A stretch of DNA of 24,504 bases from Clostridiales bacterium (lineage in GTDB: Bacteria; Bacillota; Clostridia; Lachnospirales; Lachnospiraceae). This document shows positions 9,094-16,808 of this stretch, piece after piece. Below the pieces are notes generated by a model, which saw only the letters and a program-made list of their open reading frames with translations, was not told where the DNA came from and did no database searches. The DNA is taken from the NCBI GenBank assembly GCA_019424245.1, contig JAHYZV010000012.1:27684-52187 (forward strand), in the 5' to 3' direction. The translations under genes and the position numbers were made by a program. Within the stretch, counting starts at the first letter, position 1, and the number at the start of each line of letters is the position of its first letter.

Positions 9094-9145
9094 AATCTCC
9101 TTGTTAATAAGATATTATTAGTCTTATTAACAAGGGGATTTTTTT
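9094..9145 (+). terminator. rho-independent terminator after glmM
   Basis: A 19-nt arm (9094-9112) pairs with 9122-9140, with a 9-nt loop and one internal mismatch or wobble near the GGGG, followed by a run of seven T (9139-9145). The next ATG begins at 9146, directly after the T run. Confidence 0.9.
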
Positions 9146-9646
9146 ATGTCTCGATTATGTGGATATAATACTAAGGATGCAAAGCAATCTGTGGATAAGT
9201 ATACATCAAAAGAATATTTCTGTGCTTTAAAAGGATACATATACATATTACCTGCAATATTATGCATCATAGTTTTAAGCATCATGACTATGACTGGCTG
9301 CAGTAAGAATGAGTCAAAAGAGCATGAGGTGATTGATTATACAGTAGTAGAGAATGAAGATCTTCCGGCAGAGCTAAAGAAGCTTATAGATAACAAAAAA
9401 ACAAATACATTAAGAATGACATATACAACGAAAGATTATACATATGTTGTTGCAGGTTTTGGAACCAAGGAAACATCAGGATATAGCATTAAGGTAAATG
9501 ATGTCTATAAGAGTGGTAACGCTATATATGCTGATTTTACACTTATGGGACCTGCGGAAAATGAGCCTGTTAATGAAGTGCCAACAACTCCATACATAGT
9601 ATTAAAATATGAAAAAAGGGATGAGACAGTGGTGTTTAGGATGTAG
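9146..9646 (+). CDS. PrcB_C-type lipoprotein
   Basis: The 166-aa protein has a hydrophobic segment (about 31-49) ending in a lipobox, MTMTGC, with C52 as the lipidated cysteine. The part after about 100 matches the pattern of the PrcB C-terminal domain: a VVAGFGTKETSGY strand with the TxGY element, then KVNDVY, a proline-containing loop and a TPYIVLKY strand. The family was named after the Treponema protease complex subunit PrcB; many clostridial members are uncharacterised surface lipoproteins. The N-terminal region before the membrane segment is long (about 30 residues) for a lipoprotein, but no internal start codon fits better. AAGGGGA (9132-9138) would be the ribosome site and lies within the terminator stem. 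Its transcript could arise by read-through or a promoter I cannot see. Confidence 0.75.
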   Translation: MSRLCGYNTKDAKQSVDKYTSKEYFCALKGYIYILPAILCIIVLSIMTMTGCSKNESKEHEVIDYTVVENEDLPAELKKLIDNKKTNTLRMTYTTKDYTYVVAGFGTKETSGYSIKVNDVYKSGNAIYADFTLMGPAENEPVNEVPTTPYIVLKYEKRDETVVFRM

Positions 9647-9724
9647 CATGACATATATATTCAGATTTTCTATGATAGATACGGCTGCCTGTAATGTGAA
9701 TAAGTAAGATTATGGATTAATAAG

Positions 9725-9753
9725 GAATACAAGGGATAATCAAGGCATAGAAT
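9725..9753 (+). promoter_or_regulatory. possible sigma-E (mother-cell sporulation) promoter
   Basis: GAATACA (9725-9731), a 14-bp spacer and CATAGAAT (9746-9753) resemble the Bacillus sigma-E consensus KMATATT-N14-CATACAMT (5 of 7 and 7 of 8 positions). It lies about 77 bp before the start of a SPOCS-LysM gene, a family linked to spores. Confidence 0.4.
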
Positions 9754-9766
9754 GATAGTAGAATCG

Positions 9767-9796
9767 AGTGGATCCGCTTTAATAAAGCAGTTCACT
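9767..9796 (+). other. stem-loop in the leader of the SPOCS-LysM gene
   Basis: Outer arms AGTG (9767-9770) and CACT (9793-9796) enclose an inner perfect GCTTT/AAAGC hairpin, with mismatches between. There is no T run, so it is not a terminator; it lies 20 nt before the ribosome site. Confidence 0.4.
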
Positions 9797-9829
9797 GTCA
9801 GCAAACATTGATATCAGGAGGTATATGAG

Positions 9830-11431
9830 TTGGAGCTTAAATATGACAATATTCATGAATATACTATAAAATGCTCTAATACAACGCAGATAACACTGGA
9901 TGATGATTATAATGTACCAGACAGTAAGACGGATATAGACAGTATAATAAAGGATTTTGGATTGGTTGTGACTGATGGCGTAAGGGTTAATCAGGATAAA
10001 GCACAGGTGGAGGGTAATCTGAAATATGCCGTGCTATATATAGGTAAAGGACAGGAGGGAGGCAGACTTATACCGGTAAGACTGGATGGAAGCCTGCATT
10101 TTGTGGAGAATGTGAATCTGTCATGTGATGCATCCGATACAGATGTGACATGTAAAGCATACATAGAAGACCTCACAATTAAACCTGTTAACTCAAGAAA
10201 GATAAGTGTTAAAGCGATAGTAAGTATCACAGTTACCTGTGAAGAGATTAAAAATGCAAAAGTCGCAGCACAGATATCAGAAGATGAAGGATGTAAGCCG
10301 CAGCTTCTTTTCAAGGATTATGAGTATGCACAGATGGATGTCAATATGCGTGACAATCTAAGAATTAAGGAGAGTATGTCATTGCCAAACGGAAAAACAG
10401 ATATATCAGAGCTTGTATGGGATGATGTTGATGTAAGAAATGTGAGTACGCGGATGACAGAAGATGGGTTAAGCGTAAGCGGAGAACTGAGTGTATTTAT
10501 AATGTATATTGGAAATGATGCTACGGGCTCTGTTCAATGGTATGAGACAGCAGTTCCATTTACAGGGATAATAGATGTGAGTGGTGCCGACCCTGACAGC
10601 ATATGTTATGTAGGCTTTAATATGACGGGGAAAAATATCGATGTAAAACCTGATTATGATGGGAATAACAGGGATATAGCAGTAGAACTTGTACTTGATA
10701 TGGATATCCGCTCATATAAAGACAGTAAAAAGACAGCGTTGTGGGATATATATGTTCCGTTAGGAACAATGAATAAAAAACAGTCAGATGTACATCTTAA
10801 GAAGCTTCTTATAAGAAACAATACAAAGTGCAGAGTTTCTGATAACATAAAGCTGGCAGATTATATTAACCTTCTGCAGATAGTGAATGCAACTGCCAGA
10901 GTCCAGATAGATGACTATGAATGTGTTCCAGAGGGCATAGAAGTAAGAGGTGCAGTTATGGTAAATGTATGTTACATAACATCTGATGATAATGCACCTA
11001 TGGGCAGCGTAAATTCTGTTATACCATACACCGGGGTCGTAGCAGTTAAAGAGTATGATAAAGAGAATATAGAATATCAGATAAGACCATGCATAGAACA
11101 GCTTACAGCATCTATGGGAAGTAATGCAAAGATAGAGGTGAAGGCAGTAGTATCACTGGATGCCATATGCTTTGAACCGGTAGATTTTCCTACCATAGAT
11201 GAGTGTGAGTACATACCAACAGATGAAGAGTATTATGCTTCACTGCCTTCCATGGTAGGATATATATCTGATGGCAGATGCAGCATGTGGGATATAGCAA
11301 AGAAATATAATACTACCTGTGATGCAATAAGAAGTGACAATGAGAAGGCTGAAAGATTATCTGACAGTGATGTTGTACCATGCGGTACAAGGCTGCTGCT
11401 GATAAAAGAGAGCATGCAGGAGCAGAAATAA
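9830..11431 (+). CDS. three SPOCS (DUF3794) domains plus C-terminal LysM
   Basis: The 533-aa protein has no signal peptide. Three similar beta-rich units of roughly 120-150 residues (about 20-155, 175-310, 330-460) carry the SPOCS pattern, for example DDYNVPDSKTDI, a KYAVLYIG strand and a later NVCYIT strand. A LysM domain follows (about 478-527, W-DIAKKYNTT ... VPCGTRLLL), expected to bind peptidoglycan or spore cortex. Such proteins are widespread in spore-forming Clostridia and thought to belong to the spore envelope; the exact role is unsettled. The start is TTG at 9830: AGGAGGT (9816-9822) lies 7 nt before it, while the ATG at 9825 is out of frame and too close. A sigma-E-like promoter upstream agrees with a sporulation role. 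Confidence 0.85.
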   Translation: MELKYDNIHEYTIKCSNTTQITLDDDYNVPDSKTDIDSIIKDFGLVVTDGVRVNQDKAQVEGNLKYAVLYIGKGQEGGRLIPVRLDGSLHFVENVNLSCDASDTDVTCKAYIEDLTIKPVNSRKISVKAIVSITVTCEEIKNAKVAAQISEDEGCKPQLLFKDYEYAQMDVNMRDNLRIKESMSLPNGKTDISELVWDDVDVRNVSTRMTEDGLSVSGELSVFIMYIGNDATGSVQWYETAVPFTGIIDVSGADPDSICYVGFNMTGKNIDVKPDYDGNNRDIAVELVLDMDIRSYKDSKKTALWDIYVPLGTMNKKQSDVHLKKLLIRNNTKCRVSDNIKLADYINLLQIVNATARVQIDDYECVPEGIEVRGAVMVNVCYITSDDNAPMGSVNSVIPYTGVVAVKEYDKENIEYQIRPCIEQLTASMGSNAKIEVKAVVSLDAICFEPVDFPTIDECEYIPTDEEYYASLPSMVGYISDGRCSMWDIAKKYNTTCDAIRSDNEKAERLSDSDVVPCGTRLLLIKESMQEQK

Positions 11432-11442
11432 ACAATAAATAT

Positions 11443-11502
11443 AAGCCAGATAAAATATGTATGCACATAAGTAAATGTGTGGCATATTTTATCTGGCTTT
11501 AT
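11443..11502. terminator. bidirectional terminator between convergent genes
   Basis: Perfect 17-bp arms (11443-11459 and 11483-11499) enclose a smaller inner hairpin (11463-11468 with 11475-11480). It sits between the SPOCS-LysM gene (ends 11431) and the convergent minus-strand gene (ends 11525). The flanks are T-rich on the plus strand and AT-rich on the minus strand, so it can serve both. Confidence 0.85.
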
Positions 11503-11524
11503 CAGCTTATTGTATTAAGTTATA

Positions 11525-12139
11525 TTATGCTTCTGTGGAATCTGTTTTTTTGGAAGAGAAGTACTTATCAAACTTATCCATAACAGCATTGTAAGTGTTC
11601 TTAGATATATCAGGTAGTTCTTTACCCCATGTTTTAGTAGCTTCCTTGAAGCCTTTTTCTACAGCTTTCTTCATAGCTTTCATCTTTTCTTCGTCATCAC
11701 CAGCAAGAGCCTGTGCAAAATCAAAGATTCTATCTGATGTCTGTTTAACACCCCAGTAGCCATCCTCGGATATATCTTCCTTTGCTTTGGCAATAGTATC
11801 AGCATCTGCTGTGAAGTTACCACTCGCAAGCACCTTCCACATATCATCAGCAGTTCCTATAGTTATTCCCTGCTTCTTAAACATATTAGTGACAAGTGAC
11901 TGAAGCTGTTGTAAGCGGTTATCAGAGTCAGCTTTAAGCTTTGCTATGAGTTCTGGATTAGCAGCCTTGCTTTTTACAGAAGATGCAGATACTTTATCAG
12001 ATACGTTTGAAGCCTCATATGTGGCAGCAACATCTGTATTCTTAGAAGCTGTTGTATTGTCTATGTCTTTAGCAGCAGTCTTTTTACCAGAGACTGCCTC
12101 GTAACCTGTGTAATAAGAATTAACTCCGTTTAATCCCAT
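11525..12139 (-). CDS. conserved-looking hypothetical protein, 204 aa, possibly motility-linked
   Basis: I do not recognise a named family. The N-terminal 75 residues start MGLNGVNSYYTGYEA and are rich in Ser, Thr, Ala, Lys and Asp, probably disordered. From about 78 to the end the protein is mainly helical and charged (AKAKEDISEDGYWGVKQ, then FDFAQALAGDDEEK and a WGKELPDISK element). There is no signal peptide or membrane segment. The start has a strong GGAGGA site (minus strand, 12150-12145). Upstream on the minus strand lies GCCGATAT, the sigma-D -10 sequence, suggesting co-expression with flagellar genes; that and the Ser/Thr-rich N-terminus would suit a flagellum-associated or flagellar-exported protein, but this is inference. 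Confidence 0.75.
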   Translation of the reverse strand: MGLNGVNSYYTGYEAVSGKKTAAKDIDNTTASKNTDVAATYEASNVSDKVSASSVKSKAANPELIAKLKADSDNRLQQLQSLVTNMFKKQGITIGTADDMWKVLASGNFTADADTIAKAKEDISEDGYWGVKQTSDRIFDFAQALAGDDEEKMKAMKKAVEKGFKEATKTWGKELPDISKNTYNAVMDKFDKYFSSKKTDSTEA

Positions 12140-12200
12140 ATTATTCCTCCATTCTAACCATTATTAGTGATTGTGAATTAAATTATGTAAAGAAGGTAAC

Positions 12201-12214
12201 AGCCATCCATGGCT
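12201..12214. other. small palindromic hairpin between the two minus-strand genes
   Basis: AGCCAT and ATGGCT with a CC loop form a perfect 6-bp stem, with possible extension by GTTA/TAAC across a bulge. It could be a weak terminator for the araC-type gene or part of the leader of the 204-aa gene. Confidence 0.4.
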
Positions 12215-12229
12215 TTTGTTATATTTAAT

Positions 12230-12256
12230 ATATCGGCTGGTCTGGCGGAAAATTAA
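12230..12256 (-). promoter_or_regulatory. possible sigma-D (flagellar) promoter for the 204-aa gene
   Basis: On the minus strand, TTAA (12256-12253), a 15-bp spacer and GCCGATAT (12237-12230) match the sigma-D pattern TAAA-N15-GCCGATAT in 3 of 4 and 8 of 8 positions. The start codon lies about 90 nt downstream at 12139. Confidence 0.5.
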
Positions 12257-12268
12257 TAGCTGCAAATA

Positions 12269-13096
12269 TTATATATTCTCCTGATTTTTCCTATATTTAT
12301 TTGGCGATATACCTTTGGTTCTGCGGAATGCATCTCCAAAATAGTTGCTGTCGTTAAAGCCACATTCAAAAGCAATTGTGGTTATTGATTTATTCGTGTT
12401 AAGAAGCAGTTCGCAAGCGTGTTTTATTCGGACATTAATAATATATTCCTTAAAACCAAAACCAGTTACACTTTTAAATTTTTTAGAAAGATATGAACGG
12501 CTCAGGTTGAATTGCTTTGCCATGTCTTCAAGAACAAGCTTTTCGCTGTAGTGGTTGTATATATAAGTGGCAACCTCCTGCATAATCTGGTTGTCTACAT
12601 CGATTTCTTTTATAACATTTTCCTCATACTGTTTGCATCTTGCGATGAAGAGTATAAGCTCAGCCAGAGCCACACTTACGAAGCCGGGTGATAGAGGATC
12701 CTGACCTTCATTTTCAAATATAAGCTTATCAAGAAGCTTTTCTATATAATCCCTTCTTTTTTCAGGTATAGTTATAACACCAGTCTGCATGACATCGGAT
12801 ACAATATCAGTTCCAACGACGTTACTCAGCCAGTCAGTAACAGATGTTTTAAAACTTATAACGATACGTTCGTTGATACCTTTTCCTGTATAATCAGTTT
12901 TATGTATGGTTCCAGCTGGGACTATGACAATATCGCCCTTGCTGAACTTATATATATTATGGCTTAGAAATGCCGTACATTCCCCCTTTGCCAGATAGAA
13001 CAGTTCATGAAATGGATGGGAATGTGGTTCCTTCATCTTACATGCTGAACGTTTAATTTTTTTGATTTCAAAATTCTTTTGCATATCCTGTAACAT
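12269..13096 (-). CDS. AraC-family transcriptional regulator with N-terminal cupin
   Basis: The 275-aa regulator has an N-terminal sugar-sensing-type cupin (HSHPFHELFYL, then GDIVIVPAGTIHK) and two C-terminal helix-turn-helix units in about the last 100 residues (LSRSYLSKKFK; then ITTIAFECGFNDSNYF and a final GISPNKYRK), the AraC/XylS signature. Such proteins usually bind a small ligand and activate a neighbouring promoter. I prefer the start at 13096 over the in-frame ATG at 13108: GAGG lies 6 nt before 13096, while 13108 has no ribosome site. It is divergent from the MATE exporter gene and shares a 234-bp intergenic region with it, so it may control that gene. Confidence 0.85.
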   Translation of the reverse strand: MLQDMQKNFEIKKIKRSACKMKEPHSHPFHELFYLAKGECTAFLSHNIYKFSKGDIVIVPAGTIHKTDYTGKGINERIVISFKTSVTDWLSNVVGTDIVSDVMQTGVITIPEKRRDYIEKLLDKLIFENEGQDPLSPGFVSVALAELILFIARCKQYEENVIKEIDVDNQIMQEVATYIYNHYSEKLVLEDMAKQFNLSRSYLSKKFKSVTGFGFKEYIINVRIKHACELLLNTNKSITTIAFECGFNDSNYFGDAFRRTKGISPNKYRKNQENI

Positions 13097-13180
13097 AGTA
13101 GTCCTCATTTCTGCACATAAAATCGAAAACGTACAAATAATCTGTAATTTGCATTAAATATAAATAATAATTAGTAGAAA

Positions 13181-13209
13181 TTACTGCTTTTTATGCTAAC
13201 ATATATATT
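13181..13209 (+). promoter_or_regulatory. possible promoter for the MATE gene
   Basis: TTACTG (13181-13186), 17 bp, then TATATT (13204-13209). The -35 is poor, which would suit activation by the divergent AraC protein. An imperfect palindrome (AGTA..TACT, 13173-13185) overlaps the -35. Confidence 0.3.
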
Positions 13210-13238
13210 AGAAAAAATAAAGAGTAAATTACGAAATA

Positions 13239-13304
13239 ATGAGCGCAAAAGAAAAGGAAGCGGCTGCGAAGCAGGACGAAAAAGCGCGCAGCGCGGGCTC
13301 GTGA
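13239..13304 (+). CDS. possible 21-codon upstream ORF in a GC-rich patch
   Basis: An ATG at 13239 opens 21 codons for a charged, Ala/Lys-rich peptide (starts MSAKEKEAAAKQ) and stops at TGA 13302-13304, 27 nt before the MATE start. Codons are GC-rich (GCG, CGC, AGC, GGC), unlike neighbours. There is no good ribosome site. It may be a leader peptide or chance. Confidence 0.25.
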   Translation: MSAKEKEAAAKQDEKARSAGS

Positions 13305-13330
13305 GTGTATGGGAAAGAGAGGCAGAAAAC

Positions 13331-14755
13331 ATGGCAAGACCAATAAGTGACAGTAAAAGAGAGATGATTCTTAATGGTAATCTTGTAAGGGCAATACTTA
13401 CGCTGGCAATACCTGTTATGCTTAACAGTTTTATACAGTCAATGTATAATCTTACGGATACCTTCTGGCTTGGAAAGATAGGAACAACAAGCCAGGCAGC
13501 GATAACGCTTGTTTCGCCTTTTCAGAATATACTTATTAATTTCGGAGCTGGCATAACAACAGCGGGTGCGATTCTTATATCACAATATCTTGGTGCAAGG
13601 GAAGATAAACAGGCAAATTCTATGGCTAACCATATATGTATAACTTCACTTGGGTTTTCTGTTGTATGTGCATGCATATGCTGGTTATGTTCATCAGGTC
13701 TTGTAAGATGGCTTGGAGCGGAAGGTGATATATATAATTATGGACTTACATATTTAAGAATAGTAGTTATGGATTTACCATTCCTTTTTATGATTAATCT
13801 GTATTCTGCGGTAAAGCAGGCACAGGGAGATACTGTAAGACCATTACTGCTTAATATACTTGGTGTTTCGATTAATCTCATACTTGATCCACTTTTCTTA
13901 GTTGTACTTAAGTGGGGTATAGGTGGTGCAGCATTTGCAACACTTATAGCCAAAATTCCAAGTGCAGTTATAGGAGTAGTTGCCCTTACTGGAAAGAACC
14001 AGCTTGTGCGTATTAACTTCAGGGGCTTCAGGTTTGATAAAAGCAAGGTTATGTCTATCTTAAAGATAGGTCTGCCTACAGCTATAGGAGGAAGTACAAT
14101 GCAGTTTGGTTTCCTTCTTATGACTAAGAATGTCAATGTGTATGGAGCAACTGCGATGACAGCATATGGCATAGGTAACAAGATAAACAGTATCATAACC
14201 ATGCCGGCTAATGGTATCGGTTCTGCCATATCAACTATCGTTGGTCAGAATATGGGTGCTGGCAATGTAAAAAGGACTGATAAATCATATCATATAGCGC
14301 TTAGAATAGGGGCGATATTCCTGTTTGTATGTGGCATGATTCTTTCAAGAAGAGTTATTGCAGAGCCTATGGTCAGATTCTTTACAACTGATGAGCATGT
14401 AGTACCACTTGCAACAGATTTCTTATCAATCATGGCAATGTGCTGTTGGACAAATGCGTTTTATAATGTTACACAGGGACTGTTTCAGGGCTGTGGGCAT
14501 ACTATGATAACTATGGCAGTAGATGCAACACGTATCTGGATATTCAGATTCCTAACCTTATGGGTATGCTCCCATGTGCTTGGAATGGGGGTAGAGAGCG
14601 TGTGGTATGCGGTTGTAGTAAGTAATGCTACATCGGCTGTAATACTATATATACTTTACTGGACAGGTATCTGGAAGAAGTCAACCATTAAGATTGAAAA
14701 AACTAAGAATTCAGATGTTGAAGCTTCAGGTGCTGATGTTAACGAAGCAGTTTGA
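13331..14755 (+). CDS. MATE-family multidrug/metabolite exporter
   Basis: The 474-aa protein has about twelve membrane segments. Its beginning (ILTLAIPVMLNSFIQSMYNLTDTFWLGKIG) has the usual MATE helix-1 pattern with LAIPVML and D in the NLTDTFW element. Two homologous halves are visible, the second starting around residue 240 (KIGLPTAIGGSTMQFGF). MATE proteins export drugs or metabolites in exchange for sodium or protons. I chose ATG 13331 because AGAGAGG (13316-13322) lies 8 nt before it and MATE homology begins there; the frame is open back to 13193, but that extension is a GC-rich, Arg/Lys-rich stretch unlike a transporter N-terminus. Substrate is unknown. Confidence 0.85.
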   Translation: MARPISDSKREMILNGNLVRAILTLAIPVMLNSFIQSMYNLTDTFWLGKIGTTSQAAITLVSPFQNILINFGAGITTAGAILISQYLGAREDKQANSMANHICITSLGFSVVCACICWLCSSGLVRWLGAEGDIYNYGLTYLRIVVMDLPFLFMINLYSAVKQAQGDTVRPLLLNILGVSINLILDPLFLVVLKWGIGGAAFATLIAKIPSAVIGVVALTGKNQLVRINFRGFRFDKSKVMSILKIGLPTAIGGSTMQFGFLLMTKNVNVYGATAMTAYGIGNKINSIITMPANGIGSAISTIVGQNMGAGNVKRTDKSYHIALRIGAIFLFVCGMILSRRVIAEPMVRFFTTDEHVVPLATDFLSIMAMCCWTNAFYNVTQGLFQGCGHTMITMAVDATRIWIFRFLTLWVCSHVLGMGVESVWYAVVVSNATSAVILYILYWTGIWKKSTIKIEKTKNSDVEASGADVNEAV

Positions 14756-14795
14756 TATATTTATTTAATGCTTACACGATTTTATATCTTTATAC

Positions 14796-14837
14796 ATTCC
14801 CGAAACTGGCCAATAAGTTCTGGTTCCGGGAATTTTT
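14796..14837 (+). terminator. terminator after the MATE gene
   Basis: ATTCCCG (14796-14802) pairs with CGGGAAT (14827-14833); further weaker pairing (AAC/GTT) extends inward, and a T run follows at 14833-14837. Confidence 0.75.
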
Positions 14838-14918
14838 ATACATATTATGACTGGCTTTAAGCAGTGCGTTAAAAAGCAACTGTTTGCAACAATTTATGTA
14901 TAATTTGGCTCATTGTAC

Positions 14919-14947
14919 TTGCTTTCATACAATATGTTTTATATAAT
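14919..14947 (+). promoter_or_regulatory. sigma-A type promoter for ispE
   Basis: TTGCTT (14919-14924), a 17-bp spacer and a perfect TATAAT (14942-14947) give a leader of about 55 nt before the ATG at 15009. Confidence 0.65.
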
Positions 14948-15008
14948 GATATGAGTATGAAAGGTGATTTTGACACTAATACTTGTATAAAAACTGGAGA
15001 TAAAAGAT

Positions 15009-15869
15009 ATGGATTCAATTAGACTTAAGGCGAGAGCCAAGATTAATCTAGGTCTTGATGTATTGGGTAAAAGGGAGAATGGATATCATGATGTCAGAAT
15101 GGTTATGCAGACTGTTGGAATATATGACAGACTTATAATCACAAAGATTCCTGAAGATGAGATAAGGATTAACATTAATCTTAAGTTTCTTCCTGTTAAT
15201 GAAAACAATCTGATATACAAGGCTTACAAGCTTATGAAGGATGAGTATGGATTTAGCGGTGGTATAGATGTAGACCTTAACAAGTTCATTCCTATAGCAG
15301 CAGGAATGGCAGGTGGAAGTACAGATGCTGCGTCAACGATGTTTGCAATTAACAGACTCTTTGAACTTGGTTTATCCAACGAAGAGCTTATGAAACAGGG
15401 GGTTAAGATAGGTGCAGATGTTCCATACTGCATTATGAGAGGAACAGCACTTGCAGAAGGAATAGGAGAGAAGCTTACAAAGCTTTCACCTATGCCACAT
15501 TGTCATATAGTGGTTGCCAAGCCACCTATCAACGTTTCAACAAAAATGGTGTATGAAAGTCTAGATGCGGGGGCTATAACGAAGCATCCAGATATAGATG
15601 CTATTATTGAAGCTATTAACGAAGGAGATGTTAAGAAGGTAGCAGAGCGTATGGGGAATGTGCTTGAGGATGTTACAGTGCCTATGTATCCTGTTATTGC
15701 CAAGATTAAAAACGATATGATAAGCCAGGGGGCGTATAATGCCATGATGAGTGGAAGCGGTCCTACAGTGTTTGGCATATTTCCTGATGAGCAGACAGCA
15801 CTTAAATGCAAAGAATACCTAAAGGCACAGGAGGATGCAAGGCAGGTATATATAACAGAAACATTTTAA
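15009..15869 (+). CDS. ispE: 4-diphosphocytidyl-2-C-methyl-D-erythritol kinase
   Basis: The 286-aa GHMP kinase phosphorylates CDP-methylerythritol at O2, the fourth step of the MEP route to isoprenoids. Visible signatures are ARAKINLGLDV with K11 as the substrate-contacting lysine, GYHD at 25-28, the ATP loop PIAAGMAGGSTDAA (95-108), and GADVPY with catalytic D138. The C-terminal GSGPTVFGIF motif is also present. Length is normal. GGAGA (14996-15000) precedes the start. Isoprenoids feed undecaprenyl phosphate, the carrier used by the wall and the lipid-linked sugar genes upstream. It is followed 91 bp later by a GntR regulator on the same strand. Confidence 0.93.
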   Translation: MDSIRLKARAKINLGLDVLGKRENGYHDVRMVMQTVGIYDRLIITKIPEDEIRININLKFLPVNENNLIYKAYKLMKDEYGFSGGIDVDLNKFIPIAAGMAGGSTDAASTMFAINRLFELGLSNEELMKQGVKIGADVPYCIMRGTALAEGIGEKLTKLSPMPHCHIVVAKPPINVSTKMVYESLDAGAITKHPDIDAIIEAINEGDVKKVAERMGNVLEDVTVPMYPVIAKIKNDMISQGAYNAMMSGSGPTVFGIFPDEQTALKCKEYLKAQEDARQVYITETF

Positions 15870-15960
15870 GTATAGGGATTGTGTATATTAGAAAATATAT
15901 GATGTCATACGAAAACCGGAAGTTTACTAATATAGAGATATACATATGGAGGATTAGAAG

Positions 15961-16629
15961 ATGAAAGGCGAATTAAAGATGGATGTTAATGAGTACCTTC
16001 CATTAAGAGATGTTGTATTCAATACATTAAGACAGGCTATTCTTACCGGAGAGATGGAGCCTGGTGAAAGGCTTATGGAGATACAGCTTGCTAACAAGCT
16101 TGGTGTAAGCCGTACACCTATAAGAGAGGCTATAAGAAAGCTTGAGCTTGAAGGACTTGTTATTATGATACCAAGAAAGGGCGCAGAGGTTGCCCATATA
16201 ACTGTTAAAGACATGAGGGATGTTCTTGAAGTACGTTCAGCACTTGAGGAGCTTGCAGCAACACTTGCATGTAAAAATGTTACAGCAGAATACATAGAAG
16301 AGTTGAAAACAGCTAACAGGGTGTTTGAAGCGGCTATAGTATCAAAGGATGTGGTAGCGATAGTAAATGCTGATGTGGCATTTCATAATATTATATATTC
16401 AATGACAGATAACCAGAGGCTTATACAGCTTATCAACAGTCTTAGTGAGCAGATGTACAGATATCGTCTTGAATATGTTAAGGATGCAAGGACCCATTCT
16501 ATTCTTATAAGTGAGCACAACGATATCATAAAGCAGCTTTCAGATAAAGATGTTGAGAAGGCCAAGGTTATAGTAAGACAGCATGTTAATAACCAGGAAA
16601 AGGGTATTATAAGACTTCTTAATATTTAG
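15961..16629 (+). CDS. GntR-family regulator, FadR/FCD subgroup
   Basis: The 222-aa protein has an N-terminal winged helix (about 8-75) with the GntR hallmark LAN..GVSRTPIREAIRKLE and a C-terminal all-helical FCD ligand domain (about 85-210; DVLEVRSALEELAA, the conserved D/H residues of the metal site including the ADVAFHNIIY element). FCD regulators sense small carboxylates or sugar acids and usually repress nearby genes. A GGAGG site (15948-15952) lies 8 nt before the ATG. The target is not evident from the sequence; ispE upstream is unlikely to be regulated by a sugar-acid sensor, so it may act elsewhere. Confidence 0.88.
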   Translation: MKGELKMDVNEYLPLRDVVFNTLRQAILTGEMEPGERLMEIQLANKLGVSRTPIREAIRKLELEGLVIMIPRKGAEVAHITVKDMRDVLEVRSALEELAATLACKNVTAEYIEELKTANRVFEAAIVSKDVVAIVNADVAFHNIIYSMTDNQRLIQLINSLSEQMYRYRLEYVKDARTHSILISEHNDIIKQLSDKDVEKAKVIVRQHVNNQEKGIIRLLNI

Positions 16630-16662
16630 GTATAATTGATGCGTATATCATAACATAAAGAG

Positions 16663-16710
16663 TAACGATATCATATGAATCAGTCAGATTGTATGGTATC
16701 GTTATTTTTA
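16663..16710 (+). terminator. terminator after the GntR gene
   Basis: A 12-bp stem with one G-U wobble (16664-16675 with 16692-16703), extended by one A-T pair, is followed by ATTTTTA. Confidence 0.85.
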
Positions 16711-16747
16711 TGGTATTGCTATTTTTATGGAAATTGTAAGAGCTTAG

Positions 16748-16776
16748 GTATAGATCTCCATTATATGGGAATTATG
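16748..16776 (+). promoter_or_regulatory. possible sigma-F (forespore) promoter for spoIIR
   Basis: GTATA (16748-16752), 14 bp, then GGGAATTATG (16767-16776). The Bacillus sigma-F consensus is GYATA-N15-GGNNANAHTR; the -35 matches fully and the -10 misses one fixed position. spoIIR is a sigma-F target in Bacillus, which supports the call; the 14-bp spacer is one short. Confidence 0.4.
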
Positions 16777-16786
16777 TATGTGTGAG

Positions 16787-16800
16787 TAACATTAATGTTA
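16787..16800. repeat. perfect 14-bp palindrome upstream of spoIIR
   Basis: TAACATTAATGTTA is fully self-complementary. It lies just downstream of the possible sigma-F promoter and could be an operator. Confidence 0.6.
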
Positions 16801-16808
16801 AACGTAAG

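Noticed and set aside
13246..13306. Shared repeat with the GC-rich core of the element at 24385-24437
   Set aside because: Both are GC-rich, but I could not align them beyond short GCGC runs.
13193..13330. N-terminal extension of the MATE protein by 46 residues
   Set aside because: The extension is Arg/Lys-rich, falls in a GC-rich patch, overlaps a possible -10 and has no ribosome site; ATG 13331 has one and starts the MATE homology.
13738..14229. A 163-codon minus-strand frame
   Set aside because: It is antisense to the MATE gene and hydrophobic only because it mirrors membrane helices; no ribosome site.
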